Shown: positions 1-6,955 of the stretch, piece by piece
Numbering within the stretch: the first letter of the stretch is position 1
How the letters are laid out: every line of letters starts with the position of its first letter
Notes under the pieces: generated by a model
Seen by the model: only the letters and a program-made list of their open reading frames with translations
Databases searched by the model: none
What the model was told of the DNA's origin: nothing
DNA from: Bacillota bacterium
GTDB lineage: Bacteria; Bacillota; Clostridia; Lachnospirales; Anaerotignaceae
Length of the DNA stretch: 47,470 nucleotides
Direction: 5' to 3'
Assembly: GCA_017534115.1 (NCBI GenBank)
Contig: JAFWDD010000051.1
Location: forward strand, 1 to 47,470
Position numbers and translations under genes: made by a program

Positions 1-919
1 AGAATGTAGGGATTTCTTCGTCTTCATCATAGATAGCGATCTTTACACCGTAATCTGTGTAAGTACCAGCTTCGAAAGTTGTCTTTGTAACATCAGCGCC
101 GCTAACTGTGATTTCTGCTACTGCTCCGATTTTTGCGTCATCGGGAGTTACTTCGATTCCAGAAATGATGAATTCAGTTGCTTTCTTTACGGGAACTGTA
201 TTATCAAGGTGAATGATGATTTTTTTGTTGTTTGTAGGATCGATTTCAATATAGTCTACAAAATCATCGCCTAATACAGGAATATAACTTCCACAGTCTG
301 TGAACTTAAAGTTTTTGTTAAGTTTAAGCTCGATTTTTTTAGCTCTGTCAATAGCGCCTGCTGTTGTTTCAGAGATTGTAATGTCTTTAATAACTGCGCC
401 TGTTTCAGGAATGTTTACAGTTTTTTCAATTTTAGCTGTAGCTGCGCCTGATGTGCATACAGCGTATACACATGTTGCACTTGATACTAAAGAGTCTTTT
501 CCGTCTACTGTTACTGTGATATCACCTTTATCTGTAATCTTTGTAAATAAGGGGATACGATAGTACTTTTCTGATGCTCCTGCATCAATTGTTACAGTAA
601 CTTTTTTATCGCCTGCTTTTACAACACTAGCAATACCTGTTACGTCATATTTAGCAGGTGTAGCTCCTTCTTTGATATTTTCCATTTCATCAAGCCATTC
701 AGCGCCTTCAAGAGTCATTGTGAATGTCTGATCTTCAGAGCTTGCTGCGATATCGTCATTACCATCTTTAATTACTACTAAAGACTCTTCATTTGTTGTG
801 TCACCTTTTTCAACTGTTACAGTTTTATTAACGTATGTTGTTGTGCCAGCTAATGCTGTCATAGGAATTACGCCTGCAACCATAACTGCTGATAAAAGAA
901 TTGCTAATTTCTTTTTCAT
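1..919 (-). CDS. Secreted surface protein of unknown function, partial
   Basis: This open frame begins at an ATG (complement of 917-919) preceded by a strong GGAGG site and runs off the left edge after about 306 codons, so the C-terminus is missing. The first 24 residues form a classical signal peptide: MKKK, a hydrophobic core, then TALA before the predicted cut. The mature part is rich in Thr, Val, Lys and Asp with short alternating hydrophobic stretches, as in beta-rich extracellular proteins; three cysteines are visible. No catalytic motif was recognised. Clostridial proteins with this layout often end in anchoring or copper-amine-oxidase-N-like domains, but that part is not in the window. 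Codon use is plainer and more A/T-rich than in the housekeeping genes, which suggests high expression or a different history. It has its own consensus promoter. Confidence 0.8.
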   Translation of the reverse strand, partial: MKKKLAILLSAVMVAGVIPMTALAGTTTYVNKTVTVEKGDTTNEESLVVIKDGNDDIAASSEDQTFTMTLEGAEWLDEMENIKEGATPAKYDVTGIASVVKAGDKKVTVTIDAGASEKYYRIPLFTKITDKGDITVTVDGKDSLVSSATCVYAVCTSGAATAKIEKTVNIPETGAVIKDITISETTAGAIDRAKKIELKLNKNFKFTDCGSYIPVLGDDFVDYIEIDPTNNKKIIIHLDNTVPVKKATEFIISGIEVTPDDAKIGAVAEITVSGADVTKTTFEAGTYTDYGVKIAIYDEDEEIPTF

Positions 920-1009
920 GTTATTTCCTCCCTTTAAAATTTTTAATAAATAGATTAAATTAAGTGCCGTATTTCCATGCATAAGCAAAGAAATCATATT
1001 ACATTTGCC

Positions 1010-1038
1010 ATTATACACGACAGACGGAGCAGTTTCAA
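1010..1038 (-). promoter_or_regulatory. Sigma-A promoter of the surface-protein gene
   Basis: On the minus strand, TTGAAA (1033-1038) and TATAAT (1010-1015) are separated by 17 bases. Transcription would begin near 1003, leaving an untranslated leader of roughly 84 bases before the ATG at 919. Confidence 0.75.
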
Positions 1039-1053
1039 CCTGTTGGGTAAAAA

Positions 1054-1070
1054 TGTAACATAAGTGTAAC
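1054..1070. promoter_or_regulatory. Two TGTAAC direct repeats 11 bp apart (possible operator)
   Basis: TGTAAC occurs at 1054-1059 and 1065-1070, exactly one helical turn apart and about 16 bp upstream of the -35 box. Tandem 6-mers with 11-bp phasing are typical of OmpR/PhoB-type response regulators; the assignment is inference. Confidence 0.35.
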
Positions 1071-1075
1071 AATAA

Positions 1076-1096
1076 GCGCCCGAAGGCGCAATGAAG
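1076..1096 (-). repeat. Tail remnant of the composite hairpin repeat
   Basis: The bases form a mini-hairpin (GCGCC-TTC-GGGCGC on the minus strand) next to CTTCATT, matching the 3' tail of the larger elements described below. It lies just downstream of hepT and may also help end that transcript, although no long T-run follows. Confidence 0.5.
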
Positions 1097-1151
1097 ATGA
1101 GTCTACTGCGTTATTTTAACAATATTCCTCAATTATCTTCCAATTTCATAA

Positions 1152-1544
1152 TCATTCCTCCGAAAGAAATTCGGAAAGTTTTTTGAATACAGGAAGATAG
1201 TCGTTTTTTATACGATTAAATATTTCATCGGCGGTTTTCTCGTCATAAACATGAGATGTGAGATTTCTGTCGTCCAGAATTGCTATCCAGACATCTTCAT
1301 CGTCAATGATATCGTAAGAATATGCCTCTCGAAGAACTGATTTCGGACCTTTTACATCAAGGAAGCCTTGATCTATCAAATATAATCTTATGGTTTTCCA
1401 TGAAAGCTCAGCACAGAATTCAAACCTCTGGATAGCGCCGTCCCTTTTTATATCATTAGGTGATTCTTTATAATACTCAACTGCTTCATCGAGCCTTTGA
1501 ACAGCATTTTTCAGCTTTTCTTTTTTAGTCACCAGATCGCTCAT
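1152..1544 (-). CDS. hepT: HepT-like HEPN toxin (HI0074-type nucleotidyltransferase-binding protein)
   Basis: This is a 130-residue all-helical protein of the HEPN family, HI0074 subgroup. The signature R-x4-H-x-Y is present as RNLTSHVY near residue 93. In characterised systems HEPN toxins of this kind act as RNases, and the cognate MntA antitoxin blocks them by adding AMP to the tyrosine of this motif. The start overlaps the 3' end of the nucleotidyltransferase gene by 20 bases and follows a GGTGG site, showing translational coupling with the antitoxin first. A second, differently built HepT lies at 45378-45725. Family is clear; toxin activity is inferred from the motif and partner. Confidence 0.9.
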   Translation of the reverse strand: MSDLVTKKEKLKNAVQRLDEAVEYYKESPNDIKRDGAIQRFEFCAELSWKTIRLYLIDQGFLDVKGPKSVLREAYSYDIIDDEDVWIAILDDRNLTSHVYDEKTADEIFNRIKNDYLPVFKKLSEFLSEE

Positions 1545-1815
1545 AAATTACCACCCCATCCCTTTCTATATTCTTCATTAATTCTTCACTCGTCCAATCG
1601 GATACATATACAAGGTCAATTTTAAGCAAAGTGGGAAGCTCGTCAATATCCCACCAGAAATAACCGCGTTTATCATCAGCCAGACCGTAAATTGCCAAAT
1701 CTATATCGCTTCTTTCCCGGTTGTCCCCTCTTGCACGGGAACCAAAAAGCACAATTTTATCACAATTATACTTTTCACCAATCTTTTTAATCTCGTCATA
1801 TATTTCTTCTTTCAT
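1525..1815 (-). CDS. mntA: MntA-like minimal nucleotidyltransferase antitoxin
   Basis: This 96-residue protein has the minimal nucleotidyltransferase fold. The active-site signature GS-x10-D-x-D is intact: GS of GSRARG near residue 25, then SDID ten residues on. MntA proteins transfer AMP from ATP onto the tyrosine in the HEPN partner and so neutralise it. The ATG at 1815 is preceded by AAAGGAGG with an 8-base spacer. It is the first gene of a two-gene operon with hepT, transcribed from a promoter at 1837-1865. Confidence 0.9.
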   Translation of the reverse strand: MKEEIYDEIKKIGEKYNCDKIVLFGSRARGDNRERSDIDLAIYGLADDKRGYFWWDIDELPTLLKIDLVYVSDWTSEELMKNIERDGVVIYERSGD

Positions 1816-1836
1816 AGGAAAAACCTCCTTTATTTA

Positions 1837-1865
1837 AGTATACCCAAAGCGGATAATAAAGTAAA
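1837..1865 (-). promoter_or_regulatory. Promoter of the left mntA-hepT operon
   Basis: The minus strand has TTTACT (1860-1865) and TATACT (1837-1842) with 17 bases between them. Transcription would begin about 15 bases before the AAAGGAGG site. It diverges from the plus-strand promoter at 1914-1941. Confidence 0.55.
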
Positions 1866-1913
1866 GTTTTTTGCCCTCTGAGTCACAGGTAACATAGGTG
1901 AAGTTTGTTTTTG

Positions 1914-1941
1914 TTGAAAAATCTCAATCTTATGATATAAT
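1914..1941 (+). promoter_or_regulatory. Extended -10 promoter facing the small hydrophobic ORF
   Basis: TTGAAA (1914-1919), a 16-base spacer and TATAAT (1936-1941) preceded by TG one base upstream (extended -10). No annotated gene lies downstream except the tiny ORF at 2081-2152. The predicted leader of about 130 nt contains a CCTC-CGT-GAGG hairpin (1970-1980) and a CTAC-TTCG-GTAG hairpin (2037-2048, a cUUCGg tetraloop in RNA). Confidence 0.6.
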
Positions 1942-2080
1942 TTTACAAAAAAGCGAAAAAAATATGCAGCCTCCGTGAGGTTACATATCTTTTTGGGCAG
2001 ATTTAAAGCTGTTTTGCGAGGGCGGTTTGTCATCATCTACTTCGGTAGCAAAATTTCTATTTTCTACAGAAAGGCAGGTG

Positions 2081-2152
2081 ATGATTATGGCATACATAAT
2101 AATTTTTATGATTATGCTCTTCCTGCTTATATTGGCAGTAAGAAAAAAATAA
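2081..2152 (+). CDS. Candidate type I toxin: 23-residue hydrophobic peptide
   Basis: The frame reads MIMAYIIIFMIM then LFLLILAVRKK and stops at 2150-2152; a start at the second ATG (2087) would give 21 residues. It is preceded by AGAAAGGCAGGTG, which provides a ribosome binding site for either ATG. The peptide is one membrane-spanning segment with a positively charged RKK end, as in Fst, TxpA, BsrG and Ldr type toxins, though no specific family is recognised by sequence. It has a consensus promoter 140 bases upstream, a structured leader, and a convergent antisense transcription unit overlapping its 3' end. The leader can pair with the 3' untranslated region, a trait of type I toxin mRNAs. 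Toxicity is an inference from this architecture. Confidence 0.45.
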   Translation: MIMAYIIIFMIMLFLLILAVRKK

Positions 2153-2176
2153 CGCCCTTTCCGCCAAAAGGACGTT
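2142..2176 (-). terminator. Intrinsic terminator of the antisense RNA
   Basis: On the minus strand AACGTCCTTT and AAAGGGCGTT form a 10-bp stem (one G-U) with loop TGGCGG, followed by ATTTTTTT. In the plus direction the hairpin is followed by AATATAAA, so it is not a terminator that way. Confidence 0.75.
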
Positions 2177-2225
2177 AATATAAAATAAAGTTCTTTTGAC
2201 AAACCGCTCGGTCTGCCCTTTTCTA
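2142..2225 (-). ncRNA. Candidate antisense RNA (type I antitoxin), about 84 nt
   Basis: A minus-strand promoter at 2232-2260 would start an RNA near 2225, and a strong intrinsic terminator ends it at about 2142. No ORF with a ribosome binding site lies within it. The RNA is fully complementary to the last codons and 3' untranslated region of the hydrophobic ORF on the plus strand, the geometry seen in txpA/RatA and bsrG/SR4. Length is inferred from the promoter and terminator positions only. Confidence 0.45.
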
Positions 2226-2231
2226 TTTAAT

Positions 2232-2260
2232 ATTATAGCATAAACGCAATAATTATTCAA
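2232..2260 (-). promoter_or_regulatory. Promoter of the candidate antisense RNA
   Basis: TTGAAT (2255-2260) and TATAAT (2232-2237), 17 bases apart, with TG one base before the -10 (extended -10). It overlaps the rpe stop codon, so it cannot serve rpe and must serve something downstream. Confidence 0.6.
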
Positions 2261-2919
2261 CTGAATTTTGCAAATGCTTTAATAAACGCGTCCGCCGCCG
2301 CGCGGGTGTCCTTCCTGTCGAAGCAGGCGCTTCCCGCAACGATTACCTCCGCTCCTGCGTCCAGGACCTTGTCCAGATTGGAAAGCTTAACTCCGCCGTC
2401 GATTTCTATTTCGTAGGAATAGCCTTTCTCCTGACGGATCTTCGCAAGCTCCGTTATCTTCGGCAGGCAGTCCTCCATAAGGCTCTGTCCTCCGAATCCC
2501 GGCTCAACGGTCATTACCAGCACCATATCGCAGAGGTCCAGAACGTCTTCTATCTCGGAAACGGGAGTTTTCGGCTTGACGGAAATCGAGCTTTTCACGC
2601 CAAAATCCCGAATCATCTGCAAAATTCCTCTTTTGTCCTTAACTGTCTCAACGTGAACGGTTATTATGTCCGCTCCAGCTTTGACAAATTCCTCTATATA
2701 TTTTTCCGGCTCGCTTATCATGAGATGAACATCAAAAACCATACCGCTGACAGGCCGTATATCCTTCACTACCGCCGGACCGTAGCTTATGTTGGGCACA
2801 AAATGGCCGTCCATAATGTCCAGATGCAGGTACTGGGCGCCCGCGCCGTCAACGCACTTTATTTCTTCTTCAAGCTTTTTGAAATCCGCCGAAAGCAGAG
2901 ACGGAGCAAATTTAATCAT
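2257..2919 (-). CDS. rpe: Ribulose-phosphate 3-epimerase
   Basis: Interconverts ribulose 5-phosphate and xylulose 5-phosphate in the pentose phosphate pathway; a cytosolic TIM-barrel metalloenzyme. The 220 residues match the usual length. Family signatures are present: HLDIMDGHFVPN near residue 33 with metal-binding His and Asp, the VHVET segment near residue 90, and EIDGGV near residue 173 with the catalytic Asp. Its start overlaps the rsgA stop by 8 bases, so it is the last gene of the priA-to-rpe gene string, as in Bacillus subtilis. A separate promoter begins within its stop codon. Confidence 0.96.
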   Translation of the reverse strand: MIKFAPSLLSADFKKLEEEIKCVDGAGAQYLHLDIMDGHFVPNISYGPAVVKDIRPVSGMVFDVHLMISEPEKYIEEFVKAGADIITVHVETVKDKRGILQMIRDFGVKSSISVKPKTPVSEIEDVLDLCDMVLVMTVEPGFGGQSLMEDCLPKITELAKIRQEKGYSYEIEIDGGVKLSNLDKVLDAGAEVIVAGSACFDRKDTRAAADAFIKAFAKFS

Positions 2920-3796
2920 ATCTGTATTTCCTTTCTTCCCGAATCTCTTCCAGAAACTTCACGTAATGGGAATATCTTTCCTCGCTTATGGCTTTCCCAA
3001 GCTCTTCCCTGATCCCGCATTCCTCCTCGTTCACATGGGAGCATCCGTTAAACCGGCAGTTTTTCAGGAAAGGCTGAAACTCTCTGAAATACTTTTCCAG
3101 CTCCTCCGGCGGAATATGCAGTATGGAAAGGGATGAAAATCCCGGTGAATCCACCACAAAGGCTCCAGGAAAAATCTCCATGAGCTGAGTATGCCGCGTT
3201 GTATGCCGGCCTCTTTCGATCTTCGCCGAAAGCTCTCCCGTTTCCAGATTCATCTCCGGATTGAGGCTCATTATTAAGGAAGATTTTCCCACGCCCGAAG
3301 GTCCCGCAAGGACAGAGACCTTATCCGCAAAGAGTTTTTTCAGCTCTTCCGTGCCTTCGCCTGTCTCGGCTGAGTGGCACACAACATCAAATCCTGCTTT
3401 TTCGTACATTTCCTTCATGGGAATGTATCCGCCGTCCGGGTCTAAATCCGTTTTATTCAGGACTATTGCCGTCTCAAGGCCTCTTTCCGCCGCAAGAACA
3501 ATGAATCTGTCCATAAGATTTGTGTCCGGCTGAGGGTTTTTCACGGCGAAAACTATTACCGCCAGATCCACATTTGCCACCTTGGGCCGTATGAGGAAGG
3601 ATTTTCGGGGCAGTATTTCCTTCAGAAATCCTTTTTTCTTATTTTCGTCAGTAACATCTATCCCGGCATAGTCGCCCACAAGGGGAGTTATCTTTCTTTT
3701 GCGGAAAACGCCTCTCGCCCTGCACTCGTAAACACCGCACCCGGTGTCCACGTAGTAAAAACCGCCTATGCCCTTTATAATCACGCCTTTAATCAA
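2912..3796 (-). CDS. rsgA: Ribosome small-subunit maturation GTPase RsgA (CpgA/YloQ)
   Basis: A circularly permuted GTPase that acts late in 30S subunit assembly. The permuted order is visible in 294 residues: N-terminal OB fold, then NKTD (G4) near residue 113, the P-loop GPSGVGKSS near 165, and DSPGF (G3) near 215. The C-terminal zinc knuckle has the C-x4-C-x-H-x5-C pattern (CRFNGCSHVNEEEC). It lies between prkC and rpe; in B. subtilis the same protein is a PrkC phosphorylation target, so the operon couples kinase, phosphatase and a probable substrate. Confidence 0.96.
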   Translation of the reverse strand: MIKGVIIKGIGGFYYVDTGCGVYECRARGVFRKRKITPLVGDYAGIDVTDENKKKGFLKEILPRKSFLIRPKVANVDLAVIVFAVKNPQPDTNLMDRFIVLAAERGLETAIVLNKTDLDPDGGYIPMKEMYEKAGFDVVCHSAETGEGTEELKKLFADKVSVLAGPSGVGKSSLIMSLNPEMNLETGELSAKIERGRHTTRHTQLMEIFPGAFVVDSPGFSSLSILHIPPEELEKYFREFQPFLKNCRFNGCSHVNEEECGIREELGKAISEERYSHYVKFLEEIREERKYRYD

Positions 3797-3808
3797 AACA
3801 TCTCCTTT

Positions 3809-6190
3809 TTAAAAGCTTACGTTTCTGCTCCACTGATACTCATCGTTTATGTAAAGCTGGATCTCCGCCTGGCCTTCTCCCTGAAGCTGAACATCGAAGG
3901 GGAAGTCCGCTACTTTACGCTCTGTATCTATGAGAGTTGTTGTTTCTCCGGAAGCGTCAACCTTGTAAAGTTTGATTTTAACCATTTCATTCTCATCAAG
4001 ACCGATGGGCTTGTCAACCGTATATATTACGGCGTTGCTTTCGGGAGCCTGCTCTTTGGCGCTGCTTCCCTGGCTTACAATAAGGTCAACAGCCGAGTTT
4101 TTGGCAACCTCTTCGCCTTCCGCAACTGTCTGGGTTATAACATAGCCTTCCGCATATGTGTCGCTTTCAACAAGAGTTACGTCGCCTACCACAAGTCCCA
4201 TACCCAAAAGGGTCTTTTCTGCGTCCGCAAGAAGCTTTCCTTCAACAGCGGGAACTGCTACTGTTGCGGATTCCTCTCCTTTGCTGACTGTAAGGGTCAC
4301 GGGTGTGCTGTTTGAAACATTTTCGCCTTCCGCAGGAGACTGCTCCATAACCTTGCCCATTTCCACATCAGGACTGAACACATACTCAAGGTTTACACTT
4401 ACATTATTGGCTCCCGAACTCTGGGCCAGAGACATAATCCCTTTTTCGGCATCCGCTTCGGGCATTCCTACAACATTAGGCATCTGGAATACGGCAGGTC
4501 CTTTGCTGACAATAACGTTTATGACCATTCTGTCGGTAATCTCGCTGCCTGCTTCGGCATCCTGTGAAATAATCTGGCCTTCCGCAAATGTATCGTTATA
4601 GTCGTCGCCGGCTCTGATGATGGTATAGCCTTTTCCCTGGGCTTCTCTTACAGCCTCGTCATAATTCTTGCCGATAAGAACGGGAACTCCCGTTTCTTCA
4701 GGCTCTTCCGGGACCTCTTCTTTTTCCTGAGAGGATATAAAGGGAAGATTGAAGGGAAGCTTGAATCCGCTTAAAGGTGAATTCTCGCCCATGAAATATT
4801 TCACGCCTATGAAGGCTATTACCGCTACTATTACGATTGCAGTGATAATTGCCGCCGCGATAACTTTTCTTTCTTCCTTCTTGGTATACGCCTCTTCTTC
4901 CTGGGCGAATTCCTCATCATAATCCACATCCTGCATTTCCTTTTTAACTTTTTTGAAATGCTTTCTGACAGAAGCGTCCTCGGGATTTTCAGGATCTATT
5001 TTCAGTTTTTTGCTATACATATCGAAGCCGACTGTTGCAGGCGGAATATTGGGTTCTCCTCCTTCGGCTCCCGCAGACGGATCCGCGGAATCCGCCAGTT
5101 TTGCCGCCTCTGCTTCCGCCTCTACCTTGGCGGCCTCTTCCGCAAAGGCTTTTTTGGCGTCTGTCGCGGCTTCCTGCATTGTATTTTCCGCTGTGTTATC
5201 CGAATCGAACCAGACTCTTACGTCTCTTCCGCCTTCCGCAGGTATTTCGTTGTCCTTTTCCGACATATCTATATTGTAGAAATTGCTGGAAGGTCCTTCG
5301 GGAGCCTTTGCTCCGGATTCATCGGTATACTCCGCGTTCTTTCTTGCTATGAACTCATCGGAAACCTCTGTGAGGGCCAGCTTGAGGTCCTCAGCCATAA
5401 GGTCGATATCCGCGTATCTTTCGTCAACCTTTTTGTTTGCCGCCTTCCTTATTATACTTTCAAGGCTCTTGTTCATGGAAGGATTGTATTCCCTCATATC
5501 CGGAAGGTCGTCGTTTATATGCTTCAGGGCGATTGAAACGGAATTTTCTCCGCTGAAGGGAATTTTTCCCGTTACCATTTCATACATGGTTATGCCCAGC
5601 GAGTATATATCGCTTTTGTTATCCACAAAACCGCCTCTGGCCTGCTCCGGCGACAGATAATGCACAGAGCCTACGGCGCTGACCACGTTTGTAAGCGTGG
5701 AAATGTTGGCCGCTCTGGCTATGCCGAAGTCCATGACCTTTACATTGCCGTTTTTGGCGATCATAATATTCTGAGGCTTTATATCCTTATGAATTATTTT
5801 ATTCTTATGGGCGTATGAAAGAGCGTTTGCCACCTGAAGAGCTACGCTTATGGTGGTTATTGAATTGAAGGGAGCTTTTTCCTTTATAAGATCCTTCAGA
5901 GTTTTGCCCTCTATGTACTCCATTACTATATAATCGCAGCCCTTATCCTCTCCAACGTCGTATACGTTTACGATATTGGGATGAATCAGACTTGCCGCTG
6001 ATTTCGCTTCGTCTCCGAAACGGGCTCTTATATCCTCGTCCGCGGCAAGCTCCTCTCTGAGGATCTTTACCGCCACGTCTCTTCCCAGTTTTGTATCCTT
6101 CGCCAGATATACAACAGACATACCGCCAACGCCTATTTTCTCGACTATTTCGTATCTCTGGCTTAACATATCACCTTTATTAAGCGTCAT
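3809..6190 (-). CDS. prkC: PASTA-domain Ser/Thr protein kinase PrkC
   Basis: A membrane eukaryotic-type kinase that senses cell-wall fragments and phosphorylates cytosolic proteins. The kinase domain covers residues 13-270: glycine loop GVGGMS, catalytic Lys near residue 42 (VAVKIL), HKDIKPQN catalytic loop, DFG. A long acidic, Ala/Glu-rich linker follows, then one membrane span at about 443-467, and three extracellular PASTA repeats at about 500-710. A further region of about 80 residues (715-793) looks beta-rich and Ig-like and is not PASTA. At 793 residues it is longer than the usual 600-680. The start at 6190 has a GGGGG site 9 bases upstream; the phosphatase gene ends 14 bases before it. 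Confidence 0.96.
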   Translation of the reverse strand: MTLNKGDMLSQRYEIVEKIGVGGMSVVYLAKDTKLGRDVAVKILREELAADEDIRARFGDEAKSAASLIHPNIVNVYDVGEDKGCDYIVMEYIEGKTLKDLIKEKAPFNSITTISVALQVANALSYAHKNKIIHKDIKPQNIMIAKNGNVKVMDFGIARAANISTLTNVVSAVGSVHYLSPEQARGGFVDNKSDIYSLGITMYEMVTGKIPFSGENSVSIALKHINDDLPDMREYNPSMNKSLESIIRKAANKKVDERYADIDLMAEDLKLALTEVSDEFIARKNAEYTDESGAKAPEGPSSNFYNIDMSEKDNEIPAEGGRDVRVWFDSDNTAENTMQEAATDAKKAFAEEAAKVEAEAEAAKLADSADPSAGAEGGEPNIPPATVGFDMYSKKLKIDPENPEDASVRKHFKKVKKEMQDVDYDEEFAQEEEAYTKKEERKVIAAAIITAIVIVAVIAFIGVKYFMGENSPLSGFKLPFNLPFISSQEKEEVPEEPEETGVPVLIGKNYDEAVREAQGKGYTIIRAGDDYNDTFAEGQIISQDAEAGSEITDRMVINVIVSKGPAVFQMPNVVGMPEADAEKGIMSLAQSSGANNVSVNLEYVFSPDVEMGKVMEQSPAEGENVSNSTPVTLTVSKGEESATVAVPAVEGKLLADAEKTLLGMGLVVGDVTLVESDTYAEGYVITQTVAEGEEVAKNSAVDLIVSQGSSAKEQAPESNAVIYTVDKPIGLDENEMVKIKLYKVDASGETTTLIDTERKVADFPFDVQLQGEGQAEIQLYINDEYQWSRNVSF

Positions 6191-6204
6191 AAATTATGTC
6201 CCCC

Positions 6205-6936
6205 TTATCCCAGTAAAATTACAGAAATATTGTCGTGGCCTCCCAGCTCGTTTGCCTTTGCCACAAGCTCGTCAGCCTTCTTCTTGATGCTTTCTTCTGT
6301 GCCGAGAATCTCCGAAATCTCCTCATCAGTAAGCATTCCGTTCAGTCCGTCCGTACAGAGGAGAATCAGATCTCCCGAATTCACGGTATAGATGCCTGTG
6401 TCAACATCTATGTTTTCCGGAATTCCCAATGCTCTTGTGATGATGTTCCGTTTGGGGTGTACTCTCGCTTCATCCGCAGTGATCTGACCCATTTTTACCA
6501 GATCCATTACATAGGAGTGGTCGTGAGTCAGCTGCTGGAGCTTCCCCGAATTAAAAACATATATCCTGCTGTCTCCAACATGGACATAATACATTTTCTT
6601 GTTATGTATGCAAACAGCCGTGAATGTGGTTCCCATTCCTTCCAGCTCAGGGTCCATAAATCCCATTTTGCAGACTTTTCTGTTGGCATACTGCACACCG
6701 CCTACCATTGCTTCCAGAATTTCTTCCGGAGCGTTCTTGGGGTCATAGTTTTTGCCTATGTACTCATTGAAAGCCGATATGGCGGAAGAACTTGCTACCT
6801 CTCCTCCCAGATGGCCTCCCATTCCGTCGGCGACTATGCACAATTTTTTTAGAATATCATTAGGTTTTGAAATAAAGATTGCGTCCTCGTTGTTTTCCCG
6901 GACACGACCCTCAGATGTTCTTCCGATAGCAATCAT
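6205..6936 (-). CDS. prpC: PP2C-type Ser/Thr phosphatase PrpC (Stp)
   Basis: A metal-dependent protein phosphatase that reverses PrkC phosphorylation. The PP2C motifs are visible: RENNEDA near the N-terminus, VADGMGGHLGGE, VGDSRIY, LLCTDGLN and a terminal GGHDNIS. The start is set at 6936 (MIAIGRTSEG) because AGGAGG lies 7 bases before that ATG; the longer frame back to 6972 has no such site. This gives 243 residues, normal for the family. It sits 19 bases after rlmN and 14 before prkC. Confidence 0.95.
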   Translation of the reverse strand: MIAIGRTSEGRVRENNEDAIFISKPNDILKKLCIVADGMGGHLGGEVASSSAISAFNEYIGKNYDPKNAPEEILEAMVGGVQYANRKVCKMGFMDPELEGMGTTFTAVCIHNKKMYYVHVGDSRIYVFNSGKLQQLTHDHSYVMDLVKMGQITADEARVHPKRNIITRALGIPENIDVDTGIYTVNSGDLILLCTDGLNGMLTDEEISEILGTEESIKKKADELVAKANELGGHDNISVILLG

Positions 6937-6955
6937 TAATATGCCTCCTACATTT

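Larger units (their letters stand above)
2020..2209. repeat. Long-range inverted repeat joining leader and 3' UTR of the small ORF
   Basis: The bases at 2022-2032 (GCGGTTTGTCA) are perfectly complementary to 2197-2207; with one G-U pair the helix extends to 13 bp (2020-2032 with 2197-2209). In a plus-strand transcript this would close a loop around the ribosome binding site and small ORF. Confidence 0.5.

Noticed and set aside
2057-2260. 67-codon minus-strand ORF overlapping the candidate antisense RNA
   Set aside because: It runs across the terminator hairpin, has no ribosome site and starts upstream of the predicted transcription start.
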